Notes under the pieces: model-generated
The model's database searches: none
Told to the model about the DNA's origin: nothing
Seen by the model: only the letters and a program-made list of their open reading frames with translations
Source of the DNA: Xestospongia muta
Lineage: Eukaryota; Porifera; Demospongiae; Haplosclerida; Petrosiidae
Length of the DNA stretch: 64,000 bases
Direction of reading: 5' to 3'
Assembly: GCA_963693285.1 (NCBI GenBank)
Contig: OY848917.1
Location: forward strand, 21,396,245 to 21,460,244
Program-made: the position numbers and the translations under genes
Shown: one piece after another, positions 27,301-39,300 of the stretch
Numbering within the stretch: the stretch's first letter is position 1
Layout: each line of letters begins with the position of its first letter

Positions 27301-30300
27301 CTAAAACAATTATGGTACACCCTTACAAGCTTCCCATCATAACTATTAAAGACTATTAATGTTAATAAAAACAATAAGGTAACTAAATAACAACTTTCAA
27401 TTCAAATGACTTAGAATTAATATTACATTATATCACACTTACTGACTATTATATTTTAAACAACATATTCAGATGACAAGTCAAAACACCAACATAAATG
27501 TGAAAAATAAAACAATAGAGTAAACAAAATCACAACAACACATTCAATATACTTAAAATTTATTCTACATTATATCAAAATTATATCCTATTGTGATGTC
27601 CTGATCACTTTATTACACTGATCAAAATTATCATGAACAACTAACAAAGAGGTCAACTTAAATACATGTAGAACAATTAAGGTTAATTTACACATTAACA
27701 AAAGATATACAAGAGAAAAGGACAATGTAACAATAACAAAGAATAAATGTGCTAATAAGAAGCAATTAACAAAACTATAATTGTATAATCCTAATTTACA
27801 CTAGTTAACACATGTAAAGTTAGTTTACCACATTCCTCCACCCTTAGCCAATACCAGGTATGAATCTTTTTGGTGAATGGCGAATTCGGGTTGAACGACG
27901 AAGTTCTACAGGTTGTGTTGTTGTAGATACTTGACGAGTTTCTATTACATCAGGTGGTGTGTCTTGTTCAGACGAAAGGTCAAGGGGTAAATCATCTTGT
28001 ATCTCAGTAGGTGAATCACATGAACGAATTCTTAAATGATCAAAGTGTCTTCTAGTAATGGTGCCATCATTCAATTTAATCACAGCAGTTTGTGAACCTT
28101 CAAAACCAGTAATACAACCAGGTAGCCATCTACGATGATGAGTAAAGTCTTTAACGAAAACTGGATCATGTAACTTAAAAGTACGATCTTTAGTCTTCTT
28201 ATCATGTTGTTTCTTTTGTGTCCTCTGTTTATCCAATACTCTAGAGGAAGTGTCGGGTTGTAACAAGTCAAGATGACATCTAAGCTTTCTACCCATTAAA
28301 AGTTCAGCTGGGGATACACCAGTAGTAGAGTGGGGAGTTATCCTGTAATGATACAATAGTCGAGCAAGTCTTGTTTCCATATCTCCATCTGTCATCTTTT
28401 TCAATCCCTCTTTAAAAATTTGTACTCCACGTTCAGCTAAACCATTGCTGGATGGGTGATAAGGTGCAGATCTTAAATGTTGTATTCCATTCTTCTTCAT
28501 GAACTCTTGGAACTCACTACTTGTAAAGGCTGTTCCATTATCTGAGACAACTACTTCTGGTAGTCCATGAGTAGCAAATAAAGTCCTAAGTGCTCTGATA
28601 GTGTTACTAGATGAGGTTGAAGGTACAACAATTACTTCTAACCACTTTGAATGTGCATCAATAACGATTAAAAATATTTTATTTTGAAATGGTCCAGCGT
28701 GGTCAACGTGGATACGAGACCAAGGTCTTTTTGGCCATTCCCAAGGGTGCATTGGGACTGCTGCTAGAGATTTCTGGTTATATTGACATTGTTGACAGCT
28801 CTTAACCTTCTTTTCTATGTCTTTATCGATTCCTGGCCACCAAACAGTACTTCTTGCTAGACTCTTCATTCTTACAATACCAGGATGACTTTCATGTAAT
28901 TGATTTAATACCTGCTCTCTACCTACTTTTGGAATTACTACTCGACATCCCAAAAGTATGCAGCCATCATGGACACTTAACTCCTCTTTTCGTTGTGAGA
29001 ATGGGCATAAATCATCAGCACTTGAGTTTGTCCACCCTTTTTGTATACAATTTCGTACTCGAGCTAATATTGGGTCTTTATCTGTCCAAGACTTGATTTT
29101 CATGGCTGTTATTGGTGATGATTGCAAAGTTTCCATGAGTAGAATCAATTCACCAGGGATAGGAACATCCGAAATCGTTTCCGGTAAGGGAAGTCTACTA
29201 AGTAGGTCAGCGTTTGCGTTTGCATTTCCTGATTTATAGATGATGTTATATTCATAGGCGCTCAAGGTCAGTGCCCAACGTTGGATTCTTGCTGATGCTA
29301 ATGACGGAATTAGACGATTTTCACTGAATAGATGCTGGAGTGGCTTATGATCAGAACAAATGGTAAAATGTCGACCAAATAAATAATGGTGGAACTTCTT
29401 CACTCCAAAAACAATTGCTAAGGCTTCTTTATCGAGCTGAGAATACTTCTTTTCAGCTGGGGCAAGGGAACGTGATGCAAATGCTACTGGCTTTTCTGAT
29501 CCATCCTCCATGACATGAGACAACACGGCTCCTATTCCATACGGAGAAGCATCGCATGAGAGTATTAACTTTTTCTGTGGATCATAATGGACTAACAACT
29601 TTGGGGAAGTTAATATTTTTTTAATGTCTGAGAACGCTTTCTTCTGGTCTGGTCCCCAAAACCATTTCATATTCTTTTGTAATAGAGTGTAAAGTGGTGC
29701 TAACGTAGTAGATAGTTGATGAAGGAACTTTCCATAATAGTTCACTAGACCAATAAATGAACGTAATTGTGCCACATTGTGGGGAGCCGGAGCTTTCAAA
29801 ATAGCTCGTATTTTGTCTTCAGCTGGGTGTAGCCCTTCAGCTGTTATGACATGCCCAAGGTATTCAACCCTTGAGAGCATAAAGGCACACTTGTCTCGCT
29901 TTAGCCTCATCCCCTCTGCCTCTAGTCGACTCAACACTTTGTCCAATGTTTGCAGGTGCTCTTCTTCTGATACACCTGTAATGAGAATATCGTCAATATA
30001 GACAGCCACATTCTTAATACCTCTCAAAATGCCTTCTATTGTTCGCTGAAAGATTGCTGGTGCTGAGTGGACTCCAAAAGGAAGGCGAGTGTATTGATAT
30101 AATCCTTTGTGAGTGTTGATGGTTAAATACTGCCTGGAGTCTGGTTCTAGAGCAATCTGCTGGTATGCATGTGCAAGGTCAAGTTTTGTAAACTTTTTCC
30201 CTCCAGCTAGTTGAGAGAAGAGATCGTCAGCCTTGGGAAGTGGATATGTATCTAACTTAGCGGCTTGGTTTATGGTGAGCTTGTAGTCACCACAGACTCT

Positions 30301-33300
30301 GACAGTTCCATCTCGTTTCATGACTGGGACTATAGGAGCAGCCCAATCTGAAAATTCTACGGGCTCTAAGATGCCAGTTTTCTCTAGTCTCTCTAATTCT
30401 TGTTCCACTTTACCTCGTAGTGCATATGGAATTGGCCTTGGTCTGAAGAACTTGGGTTGACTGTGTGGATCGACATGGAGTTTTGCTTGCGTACTTTGGA
30501 CTCGACCTAATTCATCCTTGAACAGCACATTGTGGCGATTTAGAATATCCTCTAATTTTAAGGCTTTAGGTCGTACATAGTTTAATTGTAGTTTTTCCCA
30601 GTTGAGTTTTATCTTGAGTAACCAATCTCTTCCGAGGAGACTTGGTCCAGATCCTTTTACGACTGTAAGCTGCAAAGAATGACATTGGTCTTCATATTTA
30701 ACTGTAACATTTATAACCCCTTTTATAGATAATTTTTCACCTGTATAAGTTTTTAGATTGGTACTGGATGATACGATAGGTGGAGCTTGGCCTTTTTTCC
30801 AGTATTTACGATATGCAGCCTCGCTGATTATTGAAACCGAAGCTCCAGTGTCTACTTCCATGGTGATGTCTGCACCGTTAACGTTCACGGTCACTTGAAT
30901 GGGTTTTACACGATTGCTATTCATGTTGAACAATGTATACGTTGATTCGCTGGGGGTGTGGTCAGCTTCAGAATCAGTGATTTGATGCGCTCGTTTTGAA
31001 GTGTCTCTCTGATTCTTCCTACGGGTATTATGCGTACCTTTGTAAGCATCCTTGTGTGCAGAACCCTGTTTAGTACGACAAGCCCTTGCAATGTGCCCAG
31101 TTTTCTTACAATATGAACAAACAACGTCTTTGAATCTACACACAGCTGGGGAATGGGCTCCTCGACATCGATAGCATTCGTTGCTAACAACACGATCTCT
31201 CGTGATATTAGGATCTCGTCGTCCTTTTAGGGAGTTAACCTGAGCTGCGTCGGGCTTCAGTAGATCCTTAGCACTTCGTTCAGCCGATTCATGAGCTTGT
31301 GCAAGTGTAAATGCTTTGTCAAAGGTTAGAGGAGGTGGTTTTGCCAAGAGTAGACGTTGTAGACGATCATCATTGCATCCACAAATGAGGCGATCTCTCA
31401 GCATGTCGTTGAGTGTGTCGCCAAACTGACAATGTTCAGAAAGTTCTCGGAGGTGGGCAACAAAGTCGGCAATTGATTCTCCGTTCTTACGGTTACGGGA
31501 ATGAAAAGCAAATCGTTGAACTGTAACAGACGGCGGAGGCTGGTGGTGTTCCTGCACTAACTTCACCAGCTCGTCGAAGGTCTTCTCTGACGGTTTCTGT
31601 GGAGATACTAAATTACGAATCAGTTGGTACGTTGACGCACCACAAATACTTAAGAGGATAGCTCTTTTCTTTTCCTGAGCTTGTACATCATTTGCCAGGA
31701 AATATTGCTCGAGCCTCTCTGCATAAGATAACCAGGTCTCTTTGCCCGGAGCAAATTCTCCTACAGAACCATGAGTTGCCATTGAAGTTTTACCCTCGTC
31801 GCCAATTGTGATGTCCTGATCACTTTATTACACTGATCAAAATTATCATGAACAACTAACAAAGAGGTCAACTTAAATACATGTAGAACAATTAAGGTTA
31901 ATTTACACATTAACAAAAGATATACAAGAGAAAAGGACAATGTAACAATAACAAAGAATAAATGTGCTAATAAGAAGCAATTAACAAAACTATAATTGTA
32001 TAATCCTAATTTACACTAGTTAACACATGTAAAGTTAGTTTACCACACCTATTATATTGTAAAGGACACATTCAAATAAGTACTTACAAAAACATAAATG
32101 TGGAAATGAAAACAATACAGTAAACAAAATGATAATAACTCATACTAGAATATAGCTACAATATACTTAAAATATAGGTAGAGAAACAACTTAACAAGAA
32201 GATTCGAGCATTATTAGTGATACCCAATGTCGTATCACACACAGTTAGGGTTAATAAAATTCATTGCTGATATAGTCATCAGTTGTTAAAGGATGCACTT
32301 TAATGCCATTTGTGGCTTTCATAAGCTGCAATTGCAATATAATGAATAAAATTGCAAATGTGAATACATAAAGATATCACACAATACAAAACAATTATGG
32401 TACACCCTTACAAGCTTCCCATCATAACTATTAAAGACTATTAATCTTAATAAAAACAATAGGGTAACTAAATAACAACTTTCAATTCAAATGACTTAGA
32501 ATTAATATTACATTATATCACACTTACCAACTATTATATTTTAAACAACATATTCAGATGACAAGTCATCACACCAACATAAATGTGAAAAATAAAACAA
32601 CAGAGTAAACAAAATGACAACAACACATTCAATATATTTAAAATTCATACTAAATTTATCAAAATTATATCCTATTATATTGTAAAGTACACATTCAAAT
32701 AAGCACTTACAAAAACATAAATGTGGAAATGAAAACAATACAGCAAATAAAATGACAACAACTCGTTCAATAAGCTCAAAATTCATACTAGAATATAATA
32801 TAGCTATAATATTTTTTTTATACAGGTAGAGAAACAACTTAGCAAGAAGATTCGAGCATTATTAGTGATACCCAATGTCATATTGCACGCAGTTAGGGTT
32901 AATAAAATTCATTGCTAATATAGCTATCAGCTGTTAAAGGATGCACTTTAATGTCATTTGTGGCTTTCATAAGCTGCAATTACAATATAATGAATAAAAT
33001 TGCAAATGTGAATACATATAGATACCACACAATACAAAACAATTATGGTACACCCTTACAAGCTTCCCATCATAGCTATTAAAAACTATTAATGTTAATA
33101 AAAACAATAAGGTAACTAAATAACAACTTTCAATTCAAATGACTTAGAATTAATACTACATTATATCACACTTACTGACTATTATATTTTAAACAACATA
33201 TTCAGATGACAAGTCATCACACCAACATAAATGTGAAAAATAAAACAGTAGAGTAAACAAAATCACAACAACACATTCAATATATTTAAAATTCATATTA

Positions 33301-36300
33301 AATTTTTAAAAATTATATCCTATTATATTGTAAAGGACACATTCAAATAAGTACTTACAAAAACATAAATGTGGAAATGAAAACAATACAGTAAACAAAA
33401 TGATAATAACTCATACTAGAATATAGCTACAATATGCTTAAAATATAGGTAGAGAAACAACTTAACAAGAAGATTCGAGCATTATTAGTGATACCCAATG
33501 TCGTATCACACACAGTTAGGGTTAATAAAATTCATTGCTGATATAGTCATCAGTTGTTAAAGGATGCACTTTAATGTCATTTGTGGCTTTCATAAGCTGC
33601 AATTGCAATATAATGAATAAAATTGCAAATGTGAATACATATAGATACCACACAATCTAAAACAATTGTGGTACACCCTTACAAGCTTCCCATCATAACT
33701 ATTAAAGACTATTAATGTTAATAAAAACAATAGGGTAACTAAATAACAACTTTCAATTCAAATGACTTAGAATTAATATTACATTATATCACACTTACCG
33801 ACTATTATATTTTAAACAACATATTCAGATGACAAGTCATCACACCAACATAAATGTGAAAAATAAAACAACAGAGTAAACAAAATCACAACAACACATT
33901 CAATATATTTAAATTCATACTAGATTGTATCAAAATTATATCCTATTATATTGTAAAGGACACATTCAAATAAGTACTTACAAAAACATAAATGTGGAAA
34001 TGAAAACAATATAGCAAATAAAATAACAACAACTCATTCAATAAGCTCAAAATTCATACTAGAATATAGCTATAATATTCTTAAAATACAGGTAGAGAAA
34101 CAACTTAGCAAGAAGATTCGAGCATTATTAGTGATACCCAATGTCGTATTGCACACAGTTAGGGTTAATAAAATTCATTGCTGATATAGTCATCAGTTGT
34201 TAAAAGATGCACTTTAATGTCATTTGTGGCTTTCATAAGCTGCAATTGCAATATAATGAATAAAATTGCAAATGTGAATACATATAGATACCACACAATC
34301 TAAAACAATTATGGTACACCCTTACAAGCTTCCCATCATAGCTATTAAAGACTATTAATCTTAATAAAAACAATAGGGTAACTAAATAACAACTTTCAAT
34401 TCAAATGACTTAGAATTAATACTACATTATATCATACTTACCCACTATTATATTTTAAACAACACATTCAGATGACAAGTCATCACACCAACATAAATGT
34501 GAAAAACAAAACAATAGAGTAAACAAAATCACAACAACACATTCAATATATTTAAAATTCATCTTAATTCTCTTACATCCTCATTAATATAATCTTAACT
34601 AATTAAGGCATAAAAATGGCTTACTACTTCAAGCTCTGTAAAAACTACTACTTTCATTCTTAAACCACTTGAAATAAAACTTCTAACACCATATACCTTA
34701 TGTAAAAACATAAATATCTGTATAAAATAATCTTTAAAGTCTTCTAGTTTTGTAATTATTTTGGCACAACAGAACAATAACAAGAAAGAAGAAAAACATT
34801 GTGCTGCTCTTATACTGGTGCTACCACCTGCTTTATATACTTCTTAGAGTTAGGTAAAGTAGTCTTATATCATTACCATATCTATGCTATATCTTCTCTA
34901 ATAGTTACTATCCATTCACATAACTTAAACAATACAGTTCATTCTCATCATCTCAATTACCTTAGTAACAACATTCACATCGACATTATGCTTGAGAAAT
35001 AGTTCAACGATGTCTCTATGTCCTTTAGAACTTGCATAATGAAGAGCTGCCCATCCTCTCTATTAAAAAAACACACAAACAATAAACTGTAAAGTGTAAC
35101 TACTAACACTCTATATTTCACTCTATATTTATAAAAATTCAAAGCTAAACAAATGATGCTTCAATTCATGTCCATTACTGCTATTTTGGTGTGTGCATCT
35201 CAACTGATTATTGGAAAATTATGAAAAAGTGATCTCTATACATCTGATGGTGTCCAATAACAATAGGTAGGAAAACTAGTTAACAAACATGTTATAAAAA
35301 CAAATGACATTTTTTCAAATATTCTAATAAAGTCTTTGCATCCTCTTCTACTTCTAATCTTCATCATATCTGGCATATTCTTAAAGACAATTTTCAACCT
35401 TTATTTTGATAGTAAACAACTAATATTTCTCTTTAAAGAAAAGGATTTACAAATTATCTTTAGTTATACTGACTGTCTCATATAACATATGCACATCAAC
35501 ACTTACTTCGTCAACAAGATCTAGTTTGGCTCCTTTCTGTGCTAAAATAAAAACAATATCTTTGTGTCCATTCTCTGCTGCTAACATGACTGCAGTCATT
35601 CTACCCTAAATATATTATTAATTACCACATTAACATGAATCATAACATCAATATATTACCTTTACCAACACTTAGATGTATCAGTACACTAGTAACATTA
35701 CAAACTTAGACAAAATTATGTATAGTCAAGCAAAATATGAGTCAAATAACTTTCAATAATTGGACATTATAAATACAAATTTGAAACTTTACAAAAAACT
35801 TCAAGCATTATTATATAATTCATACTACATTATATCAAATTTACATATTATTGTATTATGAAGGACACATTCATATGATAAGCAATAACAGCTGCATAAA
35901 TGTGGAAACAAAAAGCAATAACATAAACAAAATAACAACAACACATTCAATAAGCTCAAAATTCATACTAGAATATAGCTACAATATGCTTAAAATGTAA
36001 GTAGTAAAACAACTTAGCAAAAAGATTTAAGCATTATTAGTGATACCCAATGTCATATCACACACAGTTAGGGTTAATAAAATTCATTGCTGATATAGCT
36101 ATCAGTAGTTAAAGAATGCACTTCAATGTCATTTGTGGCTTTCATAAGCTCCAATTACAATATAATGAATAAAATTGCAAATGTGAATACATATAGATAC
36201 CACACAATCTAAAACAATTATGGTACACCCTTACAAGCTTCCCATCATAGCTATTAAAAACTATTAATGTAAATAAAAACAATAAGGTAACTAAATAACA

Positions 36301-39300
36301 ACTTTCAATTCAAATGACTTAGAATTAATACTACATTATATCACACTTACTGGCTATTATATTTTAAACAACATATTCAGATGACAAGTCATCACACCAA
36401 CATAAATGTGAAAAATAAAACAATAGAGTAAACAAAATCACAACAACACATTCAATATACTTAAAATTTATTCTACATTATATCAAAATTATATCCTATT
36501 ACATTGTAAAGGACACATTCAAATAAGTACTTACAAAAACATAAATGTGGAAATGAAAACAATACAGTAAACAAAATGATAATAACTCATACTAGAATAT
36601 AGCTACAATATACTTAAAATATAGGTAGAGAAACAACTTAGCAAGAAGATTCGACTATTATTAGTGATACCCAATGTCGTATCACACATAGTTAGGGTTA
36701 ATAAAATTCATTGCTGATATAGTCATCAGCTGTTAAAAGATGCACTTTAATGTCATTTGTGGCTTTCATAAGCTCCAATTACAATATAATGAATAAAATT
36801 GCAAATGTGAATACATAAAGATATCACACAATCTAAAACAATTGTGGTACACCCTTACAAGCTTCCCATCATAACTATTAAAGACTATTAATGTTAATAA
36901 AAACAATAAGGTAACTAAATAACAACTTTCAATTCAAAAGACTTAGAATTAATATTACATTATATCACACTTACCAACTATTATATTTTAAACAACATAT
37001 TCAGATGACAAGTCATCACACCAACATAAATGTGAAAAATAAAACAATAGAGTAAACAAAATCACAACAACACATTCAATATATTTAAAATTCATACTAA
37101 ATTTATCAAAATTATATCCTATTATATTGTAAAGGACACATTCAAATAAGCACTTACAAAAACATAAATGTGGAAATGAAAACAATACAGCAAATAAAAT
37201 GACAACAACTCGTTCAATAAGCTCAAAATTCATACTAGAATATAGCTATAATATTTTTTTTATACAGGTAGAGAAACAACTTAGCAAGAAGATTCGAGCA
37301 TTATTAGTGATACCCAATGTCATATTGCACGCAGTTAGGGTTAATAAAATTCATTGCTAATATAGCTATCAGCTGTTAAAGGATGCACTTTAATGTCATT
37401 TGTGGCTTTCATAAGCTCCAGTTACAATATAATGAATAAAATTACAAATGTGAATACATATAGATACCACACAATACAAAACAATTATGGTACACCCTTA
37501 CAAGCTTCCCATCATAGCTATTAAAAACTATTAATGTATATAAAAACAATAGGGTAACTAAATAACAACTTTCAATTCAAATGACTTAGAATTAATACTA
37601 CATTATATCACACTTACCCACTATTATATTTTAAACAACATATTCAGATGACAAGTCATCACACCAACATAAATGTGAAAAATAAAACAATAGAGTAAAC
37701 AAAATCACAACAACACATTCAATATATTTAAAATTCATACTAAATTTATCAAAATTATATCCTATTATATTGTAAAGTACACATTCAAATAAGTACTTAC
37801 AAAAACATAAATGTGGAAATGAAAACAATACAGCAAATAAAATGACAACAACTCGTTCAATAACCTCAAAATTCATACTAGAATATAGCTATAATATTTT
37901 TTTATACAGGTAGAGAAACAACTTAGCAAGAAGATTCGAGCATTATTAGTGATACCCAATGTCATATTGCACGCAGTTAGGGTTAATAAAATTCATTGCT
38001 AATATAGCTATCAGCTGTTAAAGGATGCACTTTAATGTCATTTGTGGCTTTCATAAGCTGCAATTACAATATAATGAATAAAATTGCAAATGTGAATACA
38101 TATAGATACCACACAATACAAAACAATTATGGTACACCCTTACAAGCTTCCCATCATAGCTATTAAAAACTATTAATGTTAATAAAAACAATAGGGTAAC
38201 AAAATAACAAGGTTCAATTCAAATGACTTAGAATTAATATTACATTATATCACACTTACCGACTATTATATTTTAAACAACATATTCAGATGACAAGTCA
38301 TCACACCAACATAAAAGTGAAAAATAAAATAATAGAGTAAACAAAATCACAACAACACATTCAATATATTTAAAATTCACACTAAATTTATCAAAATTAT
38401 ATCCTATTATATTGTAAAGGGCACATTCAAATAAGCACTTACAAAAACATAAATGTGGAAATGAAAACAATACAGCAAATAAAATGACAACAACTCGTTC
38501 AATAAGCTCAAAATTCATACTAGAATATAGCTATAATATTTTTTATACAGGTAGAGAAACAACTTAGCAAGAAGATTCAAGCATTATAAGTGATACCCAA
38601 TGTCCGTATTACATGCAGTTAGGATTAATCAAATTCATTGCTGATATAGCTATCAGCTGGTAAAGGATGATACTTTAATGTCATTTGTGGCTCTCATAAG
38701 CTGCAATTACAATATAATCAATAGAATTGCAAATGTGAATACATATAGATACCACACAATCTAAAACGATTATAGTACACCCTAACAAGCTTCACATGCA
38801 AGCTATTTAAAACTATTGATGTTAATAAAAACAATAGGGTAAAAATAACAACATTCAATTCAAAAGACTTAGAATTAATACTACACTATATCACACTTAC
38901 CGACTATTATATTTTAAACAACATATTCAGATGACAAGTCATCACACCAACATAAATGTGAAAAATAAAACAATAGAGTAAACAAAATTACAACAATGCA
39001 TTCAATATACTTAGAATTCATACTACATTGTATCAAAATTATTTCCTATTATATTGTAAAGGACACATTCAAATAAGCTCTTTTTTAAAGAACATAAATG
39101 TGGAAATGAAAACAATACAGCAAATAAAATAACAACAACTCGTTCAACAACCTCAAAACTCATACTAGAATAGCTATAATATGCTAAAAATATAGGTAGA
39201 GAAACAACTTAGCAAGAAGATTTAAGCAATATTAGTTTTACAAAATGTCATATTACACTCAGTTAGAGTTAATAAAATTTATTGCTGATGTAGCTATCAA

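Larger units (their letters stand above)
27592..32047 (-). mobile_element. Intact Ty3/gypsy LTR retrotransposon (Mag-like)
   Basis: A 4456-bp element with 241-bp LTRs at both ends that I read as identical, a 5-bp target duplication, a primer site, a polypurine tract and one uninterrupted gag-pol frame. Identical LTRs mean a very recent insertion. It sits in a unit of array B1 inside the ankyrin intron, in the host gene's orientation, so its LTR poly(A) signal could affect host transcripts. The copy at 34.4-36.4 kb lacks it, so it inserted after the array duplication. The tRNA-Ser primer and the fused gag-pol suggest the Mag lineage. The lineage call is inference. Confidence 0.95.
34560..35815. 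repeat. Exon-pair block, copy 2
   Basis: Near-identical copy of 21195-22435, carrying ankyrin exons 5 and 4. A third, more diverged relative lies at 40450-41300 and a fourth at about 8100-9440. Confidence 0.9.

Noticed and set aside
28080..31193. Overlapping frames on both strands inside the gypsy element
   Set aside because: They are shadows of the 1312-codon gag-pol frame and show no domain of their own.
22700..38640. Interstitial telomere signal (TTAGGGTTA in each array B unit)
   Set aside because: Only about one and a half TTAGGG repeats per unit with no tandem extension. Most likely chance sequence carried along by the array.
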